Below are positions 1 through 11,730 of a DNA stretch of 64,000 nt, one piece after another. The DNA lies in the NCBI GenBank assembly GCA_032433765.1, contig JAVIAB010000047.1, positions 16,471,107 to 16,535,106 on the forward strand, read 5' to 3'. The notes beneath the pieces were generated by a model. That model had not been told where the DNA came from and ran no database searches. It saw only the letters and a program-made list of their open reading frames with translations. The stretch comes from Megaustenia siamemsis (taxonomy: Eukaryota > Mollusca > Gastropoda > Stylommatophora > Ariophantidae). Position numbers and translations under genes: made by a program. Positions within the stretch are counted from its first letter, which is position 1, and every line of letters starts with the position of its first letter.

Positions 1-180
1 ACCATTTGTGCTACATATCACCACTTGCGCTACATATCACCATTTGCGCTACATATCACCACTTGCGCTACATATCCCCACTTGCGCTACATATCACCAT
101 TTGTGCTACATATCACCACTTGCGCTACATATCACCACTTGCGCTACATATCACCACTTGCGCTACATATCACCACTTGT
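1..180. repeat. 19-bp minisatellite, continues off left edge
   Basis: About nine copies of a 19-bp unit with core CTTGCGCTACATATCAC. The array is cut by the window edge. The three overlapping short open frames are by-products of the repeat. Confidence 0.95.
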
Positions 181-391
181 ATTATTCCCACCTCCTTTTG
201 TCTGCTCAAAGAAAATCAAAAGTCATCTATGTTTTCTCATTCTGGCACTTCCCCTACATTTTTATAAAGAAAAGAAAAGTTATGTAAGCAGATATTTGTT
301 GAATTAACTATATTAAATCTCAAATCCTGCTTGCTTCAAACCATTTTGATTTATACCAGGTATTTGTATTATTCAATGTGTGCCACATGCT

Positions 392-595
392 TTTAATCTA
401 ATTTGACTCAAGTCACTTTTAATCTAATTTGACTCAAGTCACTTTTAATCTAATTTGACTCAAGTCACTTTTAATCTAATTTGACTCAAGTCACTTTTAA
501 TCTAATTTGACTCAAGTCACTTTTAATCTAATTTGACTCGTTACTTTTAATCTAATTTGACTCAAGTCACTTTTAATCTAATTTGACTCGTCACA
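392..595. repeat. 26-bp minisatellite
   Basis: About eight copies of a 26-bp unit, core TAATCTAATTTGACTCAAGT. Two copies near the right end are shortened at TCGTTAC/TCGTCAC. Bases 181-391 between the two arrays hold no recognisable feature. Confidence 0.95.
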
Positions 596-599
596 TGAC

Positions 600-1715
600 A
601 TTCATATATCATCATCATGTGCTATACCGGTTGACGCAGGCGATAATGTCTTTCCACATTCTTCTATCTACAGTGCATCGTATCAGTTCTGTTGTTCACT
701 GCTGTCCATGCATGACACCAAGCCATCCAGTATTTTCTCTCTTTGTCATCCGCGATCTCTCTTTCCTTTTATTTTGCCAGTTGTTAACAAGTATTCAAAA
801 TTTCTACTTCTCATGATGTGCCTGAAAAATGTTGATTGTTTCTTTCTGATGTTTTTTAGAAGCTCCCTTTTTGTGTTGACTTCTTTGAGAACTTCCTCAT
901 TGGTCTTTTTAGCTGTCTAGGGAACTTTCAACATTCTTCTGAGAAATCCCATCTCTGTGGCCTCTAATCGTCTTTTTATTTGTTTGTCTACTGTCCATGA
1001 TTCGCTTCCATAGGTCGGAATTGATTCTATATAGCATCTATAAACTCTCTTTCTCATTTCTATTGACATAGATTTGTTGCATAAGATATTTTTCATTTTC
1101 TGAAATGCTATTTTGGCCTGAGCTATTCTGTTTTTTATTTCTGTAGTGCATCTTCCATCCAATGTTATTATTTTGCCCAAGTATTTGACGCGTTGCACTT
1201 GTTTCAAATTTTTCCTGTTTATTTTTATGCTGCATGATGGTGATGATTGTTTCTTCGATATGACCATTACTTCTGTTTTCTTACTATTCAGACTGAGATC
1301 TTTCTTGTTGCTTTCTTTTACTATTATGTCTATCATTTCTTATAGTTCATTCTCTGTCTCTGCTATTAAGACTGTGTCATCCGCATATCGCAAATTATTT
1401 ATGTTGTGACTGTTGACTTCAATTCCGTTTTTGTCTACTATTGATCTCATAATATGTTCGTTGTAAAGTGAAAACAAATCAGCTTTGTCTGACTCCTTGT
1501 TTTATAAGTTGAAATCGTCCTGTTTGGTTGTTAATTCGTATAGCTGCTGTTTGTTGCCAGTACATGTTTTTTATGATTCGCAAATCCTTGCCATCAATGT
1601 TTAATTTCTCCACCATATTGATTATTTCCACATGCTTTACTTTGTCAAATGCTTTTGTGTAGGCTATAAATCACATATATAGATCTTTCTATCAATGTTC
1701 TTAAAATGTATCACT
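600..1715 (-). mobile_element. LINE family 1 (RTE-like), 3' part, degraded
   Basis: Read on the minus strand, frames across about 920-1500 encode the end of a reverse transcriptase (a KTEVM-SKK motif after the FADD region) and the following C-terminal region YLG-IIT-DGRCTTEIKNRI, AFQKMKNIL, then ATEMGFLRRMLKVP. Further in-frame pieces continue to about 600. Frameshifts and stops interrupt it and the 5' half is missing, so it is a dead copy. The same family recurs at 8030, 9340, 9760, 32280, 35140 and 59660. Confidence 0.85.
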
Positions 1716-1734
1716 CATATATATTTGAACTATT

Positions 1735-2110
1735 TTGCATGGCATTAAGCTTGGTTCATGTCACATGACACTCACACATATTTGAACCAGCGGCATGACA
1801 TTAATCTAAATTTAGTTCACGTCACATGACATTATTATAAATTTAAACTATGCCACTTATAAGTTTAGCCCATATTACATGATATCTACATAAATATGAA
1901 CAGTGCCACATGACATTAATATATGTATGGTTCAGTTTACATGACATTATTATAAATTTGCAGCATGTGACATGACATTAACCTAAGTCTGGCCAATGTC
2001 ACATGAAACTGATTTTAATTTCCCATCACATGTGATATGACATTCATCTAAGTTTAGCCCTCCCCATATCACATGACATTCACATTAGATTTCTCAGTGA
2101 TCTCAGTGTC
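1735..2110. repeat. Degenerate tandem repeat with CACATGACATT motif
   Basis: The motif CACATGACATT or close variants recurs every 40-50 bp, separated by TTTGAAC/AAGTTTAG-like stretches. It looks like an old, decayed minisatellite. No gene is seen here. Confidence 0.6.
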
Positions 2111-2261
2111 AGTGATCTCAAATATTTGAACATTATATGATCTTAACAGCCTGGCTCTTGCATTACGCTCCACACAAATACCACTACCACAAAGTGTGTT
2201 CCATATTGCATGCAAATGTACATACATCACAATAGTACAGCAGTCAATATTCTATCTATCT

Positions 2262-2655
2262 ATCTATAGACCTTTCGAGCCGTAGCCGGCCCATAGGGCA
2301 TAGACCCAGATACTCTTTCTTTTATCTACATTTTATTCTAGCAGTTTTCAATCCTTCTAAAGATATTTTATAAAATCTCGCCATTTGTCTCTGTTCTGTG
2401 CAAGCAGCTCTGTCTCATTGAGGGAGCCAATTCCTGCTGCTCTTGCCTCTCTGATCAATGTTCTTCTCAGTGTCTCTCTCTGGATCGGCTTCTTTTCCTC
2501 TTACCTGTTGTTTCCCATGAAGGCTTGCTTTGTTATTTGATTATTATCTCTCCTCATCACATGTCAAACATATGACCATCGTCTTTTCTTGATTACTGAA
2601 GATATTAGTGGTTGATTGGTGATTTATCTAATTTCTTCGTTTCTTTTGAATTTGA
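2262..2655 (-). mobile_element. LINE family 2, 3' end with GATA tail (TATC on plus strand)
   Basis: Starts at a (TATC)n run followed by GACCTTTCGAGCCGTAGCC, the complement of the family's 3' end. The minus strand encodes the C-terminal RTE-like segment (LISSVIKKR and DKWRDFIK in a parallel copy). It is homologous to 19864-20240 (minus) and 41150-41510 (plus). Confidence 0.85.
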
Positions 2656-2689
2656 GCAGTCAATAATACCACAATATAAATGTACCACA

Positions 2690-2830
2690 CGTAACAATTT
2701 GTAAATTCTTTCTTTCTCTTTCCTTTCCTTTTCTTTCTTTCTTTTGCTTCTGTCTCTCCCTTTTTTTTTCCTCTTTCATTCTCTCTCTTTCATTCACTTT
2801 CTCTCTCTTTCTTTCTTTATTTCGTTGAAG
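2690..2830. repeat. Pyrimidine-rich CTTT/CT low-complexity tract
   Basis: A run of TTTC/CTTT/TCTC words on the plus strand. Bases 2831-3000 after it show no recognisable feature. Confidence 0.8.
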
Positions 2831-3002
2831 CGGAGATGTAACATTTTCTTCACTTGAATTAGTCAGTCATAACATGTCATCAAGAGAAAGTAACTGCTCA
2901 TTGAACAAAACCTCTTGATGATTTATGTCACTACAATAGTTGTCTCCCTGAGTAATTGTATGAACATGAATCCTTCAGTACATCACTTTCAATTTGATGA
3001 CT

Positions 3003-3893
3003 TTCATCATCCAGTCACCTACAGAGAGTTTGAGTACTGCAGATTAACACAGTCAGCTACAGAGAGTTTGAGTACTGCAGATTAACACAGTCAGCTACAG
3101 AGAGTTTGAGTACTGCAGATTAACACAGTCAGCTACAGAGAGTTTGAGTATATCAGATTAACACAGTCACCTACCGTGAGTTAGTACTGCAGATTAACAC
3201 AGTCAGCTACAGAGAGTTTTAGTACTGCAGATTAACACAGTCAGCTACAGAGAGTTTTAGTACTGCAGATTAACACAGTCAGCTACAGAGAGTTTGAGTA
3301 CTGCAGATTAACACAGTCAGCTACAGAGAGTTTGAGTACTGCAGATTAACACAGTCAGCTACAGAGAGTTTGAGTATATCAGATTAACACAGTCACCTAC
3401 CGTGAGTTAGTACTGCAGATTAACACAGTCAGCTACAGAGAGTTTTAGTACTGCAGATTAACACAGTCAGCTACAGAGAGTTTGAGTACTGCAGATTAAC
3501 ACAGTCAGCTACAGAGAGTTTGAGTATATCAGATTAACACAGTCAGCTACAGAGAGTTTAAGTACTGCAGATTAACAGTCACCTACCAAGAGTTATTACT
3601 GCAGATTAACACAGTCAGCTACAGAGAGTTTGAGTACTGCAGATTAGCACAGTCACATACCAAGAGTTATTACTGCAGATTAACACAGTCAGCTACAGAG
3701 AGTTTGAGTATATCAGATTAACACAGTCACCTACGGAGAGTTTGAGTATATCAGATTAACACAGTCACCTACGAAGAGTTTGAGTATATCAGATTAACAC
3801 AGTCACCTACGGAGAGTTTGAGTATATCAGATTAACACAGTCACCTACGAAGAGTTTGAGTATATCAGATTAACAGTCAGCTACAGAGAGTTT
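3003..3893. repeat. 38-bp minisatellite
   Basis: About 23 copies of a 38-bp unit containing AGAGAGTTTGAGTACTGCAG and AACACAGTCAGC. Variant units (TATATCAG in place of TACTGCAG, ACCTACCGTGAG in place of AGCTACAGAGAG) recur in blocks, suggesting segmental duplication inside the array. Confidence 0.95.
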
Positions 3894-5447
3894 GTCATGA
3901 GGTAAACACAAGCAACAATGAGGAGTAGTCATGAGGTTAACACAAGCAACAATGAGGTGTAGTCATGAGGTTAACACAAGCAACAATGAGGTGTAGTCAT
4001 CATGTGAAAACAAGCAACAATGAGGAGTAGTCATCGTGTGAAAACAAGCAACATTGAGGAGTAATCATCAGGTGAAAACAAGCAACAATGAGGAGTAGTC
4101 ATGAGGTTAACACAAGCAACAATGAGGTGTAGTCATCATGTGAAAACAAGCAACAATGAGGAGTAGTCATCATGTGAAAACAAGCAACAATGAGGAGTAA
4201 TCATCAGGTGAAAACAAGCAACAATGAGAAGTAATCATCATGTGAAAACAAGCAACAATGAGGAGTAATCATCATAGGAAAACAATGAGTGGTCATCATG
4301 TGAAAACAAGCAACAATGAGGAGTAGTCATCATGTGAAAACAAGCAACAATGAGGAGTAATCATCATGTGAAAACAAGCAACAATGAGGAGTAATCATCA
4401 TGTGAAAACAAGCAACAATGAGTGGTCATCATGTGAAAACAAGCAACAATGAGGAGTAGTCATCATGTGAAAACAAGCAACAATGAGGAGTAGTCATGAG
4501 GTTAACACAAGCAACAATGAGGAGTAATCATCATGTGAAAACAAGCAACAATGAGGAGTAGTCATCATGTGAACACAAGCAACAATGAGTGGTCATCATG
4601 TGAAAACAAGCAACAATGAGTGGTCATCATGTGAAAACAAGCAACATAGAGTAGTAGTCATGAGGTGAACACAAGCAACAATGAGGAGTAGTCATCATGT
4701 TAACACAAGCAACAATGAGGAGTAGTCATCATGTGAACACAAGCAACAATGAGGAATAGTCATCATGTGAACACAAGCAACAATGAGGAGTAGTCATCAT
4801 GTGAAAACAAGCAACAATGAGGAGTAGTCATAAGGTGAACACAAGCAACAATGAGGAGTAGTCATCATGTGAAAACAAGCAACAATGAGGAGTAGTCATC
4901 ATGTGAAAACAAGCAACAATGAGGAGTAGTCATGAGGTTAACACAAGCAACAATGAGGAGTAATCATCATGTGAAAACAAGCAACAATGAGGAGTAGTCA
5001 TCATGTGAACACAAGCAACAATGAGTGGTCATCATGTGAAAACAAGCAACAATGAGTGGTCATCATGTGAAAACAAGCAACATAGAGTAGTAGTCATGAG
5101 GTGAACACAAGCAACAATGAGGAGTAGTCATCATGTTAACACAAGCAACAATGAGGAGTAGTCATCATGTGAACACAAGCAACAATGAGGAATAGTCATC
5201 ATGTGAACACAAGCAACAATGAGGAGTAGTCATCATGTGAAAACAAGCAACAATGAGGAGTAGTCATAAGGTGAACACAAGCAACAATGAGGAGTAGTCA
5301 TCATGTGAAAACAAGCAACAATGAGGAGTAGTCATCATGTGAAAACAAGCAACAATGAGGAGTAGTCATGAGGTGAGCACAAGCAACAATGAGGAGTAGT
5401 CATCATGTGATAACAAGCAACAATGAGGAGTAGTCATAAGGTGAACA
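3893..5447. repeat. 34-bp minisatellite with ~436-bp higher-order duplication
   Basis: About 45 copies of a unit containing AATGAGGAGTAGTCATCATG and AAAACAAGCAAC. Shortened units (GAGTGGTCATC) and the rare variant CATAGAGTAGTAGTC occur at the same spacing in two blocks, about 436 bp apart. It directly abuts the 38-bp array. Confidence 0.95.
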
Positions 5448-5560
5448 CTGAAGAAAAAGATGAAAATGGAGGAGACCAGTGCTCTACCTCACTTGTTTAT
5501 ACCTTTCTTAACTCAGTGAGCCAGGTGTACATTATTTTTTTACAGCTGAGTAGACTGAAT

Positions 5561-5845
5561 GAAGCCTCAGTAGCTGAGTGGTAAGTGTGGCTGCTTCCTG
5601 ATCAGAAAAGTACAGGTTCAATTCCCAGAAATGACTGATTTTTTTTTTTTTCAGAGTGACAAGGCTTTGTGGTTCACCCAGCCCCTAAAAATGGGTACTT
5701 GAGGCTTTTCCAGAAAGTAAAGGGTCAACCCCATCAACCAAACATGTGCCGTGGTCTTGGAAAAATAAGGTCATTTAACACCGTATGCCTCAAACGTCTG
5801 GCAATGCAAGGGGAGGGAACCTTTTCCTTTTCTCTAGGGTGAAGA
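5561..5845 (+). mobile_element. tRNA-derived SINE, family C
   Basis: The head has tRNA-like box A (TAGCTGAGTGGTAAG) and box B (GGTTCAATTCC). It is followed by a poly-T stretch, the core GGTTCACCCAGCCCC-AAATGGGTAC, and a tail resembling GTCATTTAACACCGTATGCC-GGCAAGG-GGGAGGGAACC. Relatives are at 31005 and 61990. Confidence 0.85.
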
Positions 5846-5938
5846 GTATGTCAGGCAGGGAGGGACAAACGTGCCATTTATACCACCAAGTCAACTTCAT
5901 TACTACAATACTGACACTATCAACTACTGGTAGTAGTA

Positions 5939-7108
5939 TAGCTCGTTCACAAATTCATGCCCACAGAGTTGATCAATTTATCTCGGAAACAGTTTGATGA
6001 ATTTCTGTCATTCTTTTTCATGAGATCTTATTTTTCACCGACCTTCAGATTTTATAACATTTAAATGCAAAGGTAGCCTCAATTTTGCACAAATGGTTTT
6101 CGTTATATAATTTTTAGGAAAATATGAAACCGCATGCTCTAAACATTAGATTTTACTGTAAATTATGTTAATTTTCTAACAATGCAAGTGAAAGGCGTAT
6201 CTGTATTACATTGAATAGTAATATAACCGACCCCTTTTAGATTCCCTGCAAAACTGCATGTGCAATAAAGGTAAAGGTAAAGTACGAGACTTGAACCGGC
6301 GTCTTAGCATGCGAGTTTCCACCCATATGTGCTCGGCCGCCTATCCAGAAATGTTCGGATATTTCTGTATAGTGTCGCCTCAAGCATCTAAACTCAGATG
6401 TGAGGTAACATTCCTCACCTTCCCAGGGTAATACCCTGGTACCCATTTCTGCCAGCGGCTGGGTCGACCGTGGGGGGTATTTTTTTTTCAAACCACGAGT
6501 ACAATTCACACTGCTCCCAGCGGGAATCGAACACGGGTTGTCCGAACGTCGGTAGTCCAGTTGAGTGGTTTTCCCAACTAGGCTACCGAGGCCCCCAATG
6601 TGCAATAACACAGTTCCTTTTGCATAGTGATGAATTTACAATTTAAACTCTTCATGGTTTTAAAAATCAAGTAGTCACTTCACAACAGCTTACGAATTAT
6701 CACACATACAGGAATATTCATTAATGGTAAATATTTTGTCAAAATACTCCTCTGGACCAATTTAACAAGAAACCGGAAATGAAATTACCCTTGGAGTGGC
6801 GCGCGTCTTACAAGCTAAGAGTGCGAAACGGTGCTAAGATAGAGCACATGAAATTTGCCTTTTTAATTGGTGAGTTGATTACAACAAATGTGGATATTGT
6901 AAAATCCTAAAATTTAGGACAAGCAAAAAATTCATATTTTTATATACCTCAAATAGGCAAAAAAACTTTCTTAAATTCATGACAGTAGGGCAAAAAATCA
7001 GACTGAAGGTCGGTGAAAAAATAAGATTTCACGAAAAAAGAATGACAGAAATTCATCAGTTTCTGAGATAATTAATAGACTCTGTGACACGAATTTGTGA
7101 ATGAACTA
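5939..7108. mobile_element. Long-TIR MITE (GTTCGTTCA family), interrupted by a SINE
   Basis: The left end TA-GCTCGTTCACAAATTC and right end GAATTTGTGAATGAAC-TA are inverted copies; the inverted similarity extends over about 100 bp (GATGAATTTCTGTCATTCTT, then CACCGACCTTCAG). It matches the intact-looking copy at 60578-61159 in inverted orientation. TA at both ends fits a Tc1/mariner-like target. SINE B at 6269-6597 splits it. Confidence 0.85.
6269..6597 (-). mobile_element. tRNA-derived SINE, family B, with 11-bp target duplication
   Basis: Read on the minus strand, it begins GGGGGCCTCGGTAGCCTAG, has box B GTTCGATTCCCGC, the core CCCAGCCGCTGGCAGAAATG GGTACC, and ends at a CTTTACCTTTACCTTTA tail. 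ATGTGCAATAA flanks it at 6258-6268 and 6598-6608. It lies inside the MITE, so it is younger. Other copies: 31626, 42660, 43018 and 46825. Confidence 0.92.
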
Positions 7109-7159
7109 TTTTTTAGCACCCCTAGAAATGTTATATTTTTCTTTTCTTTCGCCGTGTAT

Positions 7160-7295
7160 TCTCTCTTTCTATGAATCTGTCTGCCTCTTGTTTGAGTTGG
7201 AGCTTTAGAGTGTGTTTCCAAAGACTGTGGTTTGCAGCTATTTCTTCCCAGGCTGCAGGGTTTATGTCCAGAGTCTCCATGTCACTGTTACACAC
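7160..7295 (-). mobile_element. LINE fragment, C-terminal end
   Basis: The minus strand reads ETLDINPAAWEEIAANHSLW, then KHTLKLQLKQEADRF. This resembles the C-terminal segment after the reverse transcriptase in several animal non-LTR elements. The plus-strand 61-codon frame here is its shadow. Confidence 0.65.
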
Positions 7296-8029
7296 ATCAA
7301 CTACTTACCAGACACAAGAAACTGTGATACATTCTAAACCACAAATTCAGAATTAACGTAACGGATATCTGACTACGTGGAATCATTTGGCTCCATGACA
7401 AGTAATCATATTTTTCATACATATCAAACACATATTAATCAAAAGAGCAGTTTACAACCTTATTTCTGTAATGCTGTAATATACAACTATATGTGAATAT
7501 TCCCCCGTTATTTGACTTCAGCCCTTCAGAATTATATATTTATACATATTTTAATGCTTATTCCCATCCAGGGCCATAAATGATATTGTCATGACAAACT
7601 GTATGTTATTGCTGTGAATATATTGTTTACCAATGAACTAACAAAACTATTAACATCTGAAAGCAAACAAGAAAGAATAGTGTAATGAATATGTAGGTAT
7701 ATGCCCTGCGTAACAGATTGAGAACACTATGTTAGGGGTTTGTACGACAGAATGAAAACCCTTCATGACTGGTGCTTGTTATAGAACAACCAACTGTTGA
7801 ATGCCGGTCTCAGTGTGCAACACCATCCATGGAGCACGGATGAACGTAGTTGTTTCCTTTTTGAGAACCGTCTCATAGCTCACTGGCTCTTTAAATCCAA
7901 GTGGGATTAACTCTTTACATTTATTTATTTAATTATACTTTACATTTTACCTGCATGGGCTAGGTGTCTTTTCTATTTAGTTTTAGAACCACTCTTCTTT
8001 CAACTTCTGTTGCTAAATTACATCTCATT
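7296..8029. other. No recognisable feature
   Basis: AT-rich sequence with no convincing open frame, repeat or repeat-family match that I can see on either strand. Confidence 0.5.
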
Positions 8030-8870
8030 TTATGTATATGTTCATCATCATCATGTGCCATGCAAATTGGCATAGTCGATCATGTCATTCCATAATTTTC
8101 TATCCACAGTGCATTATCATATCGATTTCTATTGTTGACTGTTTTGTATGTCATGACACTAAGCTATCTGGTATCTTCTCTTCTTGTCATCCACAATCTC
8201 TCTTTCCATATAAATTGCCAGTTGTAAACAAGTACTCCAAATTGCCTCTTCTCATGATGTGCCCACAAAAATATTGTTTCTTTCTGATGTTTTTTAGGAG
8301 CTGCCTTTTTGTGTTGGCCTCTTTGAGAATGTCCTCATTCATTTTTTAATCTGTCCAGGGAACTTTCAACATTCATCTGCGAAATCCCATCTCTGTGGCC
8401 TCTAATCGTCTTTTCATTTGTTTGTCTACTATCCATGATTCAGCTCTATAGGTCAGAATTGGCACTATATTGCACTAATTAACTTACCTTCTCACTTCTA
8501 TTGTCATTGACTTGTTGCAAAAGACATTTTCATTTTCTGAAGTGCAATTTTGGCCTGAGCTATTCTGTTTTTTGTTTATGCTGTGCATCTTCTATCTGAT
8601 GCTATTATTCTGTCCAAGTATTTGATGCTTTGCATTTGTTTCAGATTTGTCTTGTTTATATGTTGCATGGTGGTGATTGTTTCTTCTATATTTACTGTTT
8701 TGTCTGTCATTTCTTGTAGTTTATTCTTTGTCTGTGCTATTAAAACTGTGTCATCTACATATCATTTATGTTGTGATCGCAGACTTCAATTCCGTTTTTG
8801 TCTACTATTGGTCTCTTAATATTTTAGAGTGTGTTTATTTAAAGTGTGTTCAAGATAACATTAAACACCT
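8030..8870 (-). mobile_element. LINE family 1 fragment, degraded
   Basis: Closely parallels 600-1450: the same order of TGCCATGC, CTATCCACAGTGCAT, GTTTTTTAGGAGCTGCC and CATCTCTGTGGCCTCTAATC on the plus strand. Several deletions and frameshifts are present. It is read on the minus strand as an RTE-like C-terminal region. Confidence 0.8.
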
Positions 8871-8877
8871 TCTATCA

Positions 8878-9175
8878 ATCTATGAATCTATCTATCGAGT
8901 CGCAGTCAGGCTATAGGGCATAGACTCAGATAATCTTTCCCTTTATCAAAATGTTCTTTCTAGCAGTCTCAATCCTTGCAAAGATGTTTTATCAAATCTC
9001 ACCATTCTTCTCTGTTCTAAGCAAGCATCTTGATCTCATTGAGGGAGCCGATTCCTACTGCCTTTGCCTCTCTGATCAATGTTCTTCTCAGAGTTTCTCT
9101 GGGTCGGCCTCTTTTCCTTCTCCCTGATGTTTCCCACTTGAGGGCTTGCTTTGCTATACGATTATTATTAAACAT
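8878..9175 (-). mobile_element. LINE family 2 fragment, 3' end
   Basis: Begins at short TATC repeats, then GAGTCGCAGTCAGGCTATAG and the conserved CTCATTGAGGGAGCCGATTCC block (SLNEIE on the minus strand). More diverged than the copies at 2262 and 19864. Confidence 0.75.
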
Positions 9176-9339
9176 TTTGGTCACTGTTTAATCTTTAGTT
9201 TCTTCTGATTTGTATTCTGTTGTGGTTGTTTTCATCCTTGTTAAGACCTTTCAGTCAAAACATTTGTTATGTCTTGTTTTTAAAGCTGAAACAACCAAGA
9301 TGTAGTCTTTTATTGTATCTAGATCAGCTTTAAACAGCT

Positions 9340-9600
9340 AATTTCCAGTATTAGGAAGAAACAATCATTATTTTTTGGCCATGTAATGTGAAGAGAACAG
9401 CTTGAATATATTGTAACAACTGGGAAAATTGAGGGACGAAGAGATAGAGGGAAGCAAAGAGAAAAGATACCAGACAGCTTAAGATAATGGCTTGGCAGAA
9501 GTCAACAGCAAAAATGATAAATAACTTTCGAGATTGAAAGTTTTGGAGAGACATGATCACCTACGCCAGCAGGCCCGTACTTGATGATGATGATATCAGC
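9340..9600 (+). mobile_element. LINE family 1-like 3' end
   Basis: The plus strand carries GGCCATGTAATG, GGGAAAATTGAGGGACGAAG, AGAGATAGAGGGAAGC, and ends GATCACCTACGCCAG-GATGATGATGATA. It is the inverse of the fragments at 35140-35383 and 59660-60020. Confidence 0.75.
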
Positions 9601-9759
9601 TTTGATTTAGCTCTACATGGTTTCTCCTAAGAAAAAATGATGATTGGTAATTGTGTGTAAAATATAAGCCTGGGGATAAGCGTGAGCGGACAATAATAAT
9701 GAGGGGAACTTTAAGGTCAACAAAAATATGGAGAAAGTCAGGACTGAGTACAAAATTTC

Positions 9760-10060
9760 TTTCATCATCATGTGCCATACCGGTTGGCGTTGGCGATCAT
9801 GTCCTTCCACAATCTTCTATCCACAGTGCATCGTATCAGTTCTGTTGTTGACTGTTTTCCATGTCATGACACCAAGCTATCCAGTATTTTCTCTCTTTGT
9901 CGTCCGCGATCTCTCTTTCCCTGCATTTTGCCAGTTGTAACCAAGTATTCCAACTTTCCTCTTCTCATGATGTGCCCAAAAAATGTTGATTGTTTCTTTC
10001 TGATGTTTTTTAAGAGCTCCCTTTTTGTGTTCGCCTCTTTGAGAAAATTTCTTTAGACTG
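9760..10060 (-). mobile_element. LINE family 1 fragment
   Basis: From TCATCATCATGTGCCATACC to CGCCTCTTTGAGAA on the plus strand, near-collinear with the start of 32280. The minus strand encodes the C-terminal RTE-like region. Only the last ~300 bp of the element are present. Confidence 0.8.
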
Positions 10061-10919
10061 TGCTTATGATGAGTGATTATTCAAAAATGAGAAATTAATA
10101 ATTATGAGCTGACCCTCCATTTCATCGCTGACTGAATTATTCTATTAGAGAAGGAAAGGATTCATTGTTAAAGACATGAATCATTTGTGGACATAAATCT
10201 ACTTTCCTTCTTCATTTGTCGTTCAGCATTGATGAGATAGAGGTAGACTGCTGTCTTTTAGCTGTTTAGTTGGCTTCTTCCACTGCCACATTTCCAAGTT
10301 GTCTGGTATTCCTTCTCTCAATCTCATTTGAATATAACTTCTGGGTCTATTTTCATAGCATCTTGTTTACAACACGATTGCATTTGAGGTGATGTTGAAA
10401 GGTTCAGAAAAGAAGCCAAGAAAAAAACATGGTTTTGTGATACAACTACACATGAAATTCTGAAAAAAAAAACAGTAAGGACAATTACAGTAAATGAAGT
10501 CAAACATTTAAAAAAATGTAATGGTTTTGGACATTTGACCAGATAAAACATGACTAACGTGCAGCACAAGCATCCTGCATTACAACATCAGGCTTCAAGG
10601 TTGTAAGGACACCTCATGAAAAGATGAAACAACAACCCAGGAAAAGAAGAATCAACAGAATAAGAGATGTATTAAATGATTTCAAGACAAAAACAACTCA
10701 AATAACTCATACTTCTTCCCAAGCATAGTAATGATGACAATTGCTTTTGTTATTTTCAGTTTTTAAAAAAAATGCTATTTATAAAATATTTCCTTTCATT
10801 CACTTTATATGTTCAGTTTTGAGTGTAAATATACAAGATATATTCTTTCTGTTCACTTTATTATTATTATATCATATTTTAATTATATTATTGAGCTATT
10901 ATTTGAGAATCAACAGACA
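10061..10919. other. Mostly unrecognised sequence
   Basis: No supported gene. 10380-10700 on the plus strand has LINE-like, lysine-rich short frames (RFRKEAKKKTW), but they are too broken to assign. 10741-10920 is AT-rich. Confidence 0.4.
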
Positions 10920-11115
10920 CAGAGGAAGCCAAATGAGAGCATTATTCGATGAGCCCATTTTTGGAGGGAAGGAGACAAAGAGGAAGACCAAAATTTACTT
11001 TGAGAAGACAGGTGGAAATTGAGATGAAGAGAATGGCAAGAAACAGGATGACTTAGGAAGTGTTTGTTGAAGACCTATACTTCGCAGGGAGCTGAAAGGA
11101 AGAAGAATAATTAGA
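10920..11115 (+). mobile_element. LINE family 3 (RTE-like) 3' end
   Basis: Matches the 3' end of the long RTE copy at 50740-50930: GCCCATTTTTGGAGGGAAG, AAGACCAAAATTTACTTTGA, then GAAGACCTATACTTCGCAGG and a GAAGAAGAA tail. It is a short 5'-truncated insertion. Confidence 0.8.
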
Positions 11116-11174
11116 GTCACAACATATACATGTATATTTGAAATAAGGGCAAACATATTATTGAAAAATAGTGA

Positions 11175-11457
11175 CACTGTGACTTTCCAGGCATGTCATA
11201 AGAGACGACTAAGGAAGTTGATCGATGGCTTGACTAGCTGTCATTGTAAAAAGTATTGTTATGGAAACAGAGCCATAGATTTTAGGGGTAGTGATATCTG
11301 CAGTAGGTGCCATTTTGACAAGAAAGGGGTCTGTTCTTGAGATTGTGGTTCTACCCTATGTGCCATCTTCGGCTCGAAAGGACTAGATAGATAACTGATA
11401 GATAGATAAGATAGATATGTGCCGTCTTCGGCTCGAAAGGAATAGATAGATAGATAT
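11175..11457 (+). mobile_element. SINE-like family F with GATA tail
   Basis: Starts near GTGACTTTCCAGGCATGTCA, has CATAAGAGACGACTAAGG and CATTGTAAAAAGTATTGTTA, and ends TCTTCGGCTCGAAAGGACTAG followed by (ATAG)n. The 3' terminal piece is repeated once more at 11417-11457. A second copy is at 34240. The last bases, GGCTCGAAAGG plus GATA tail, are the same as LINE family 2. Confidence 0.75.
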
Positions 11458-11730
11458 TATTGCAAACATTTTGCTAAAGAAGGGAACAATTTATGATCCT
11501 GAATGTAAAAAAAGATATATTGGAAACCACTGTTCTGTATGATGTAGAGAGAGACTGGACTTAAGAATGTTGTGTATTTCTTTCAGTCATTGGAAATGGT
11601 GTTGTCAGTGGGTCAGCCATGTCCGCTAGCACTGAATGTTAGCTTCTTTGTTATTCATGTTATGCCAACAGTGATCCATTAAAATCATTCCAGGGATTTT
11701 CTCCCAAATTGAGGTGTTATGTTTTTTTCC

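Noticed and set aside
3003..5447. CRISPR-like arrays
   Set aside because: Units are contiguous tandem copies without unique spacers, and the sequence is eukaryotic.
5785..5997. 70-codon frame near 5.8 kb
   Set aside because: It runs from the tail of SINE C into the MITE terminus, so it is a chance frame over two mobile elements.
9351..9560. 69-codon minus-strand frame
   Set aside because: It is the antisense of a LINE family 1-like 3' end whose coding direction is plus.
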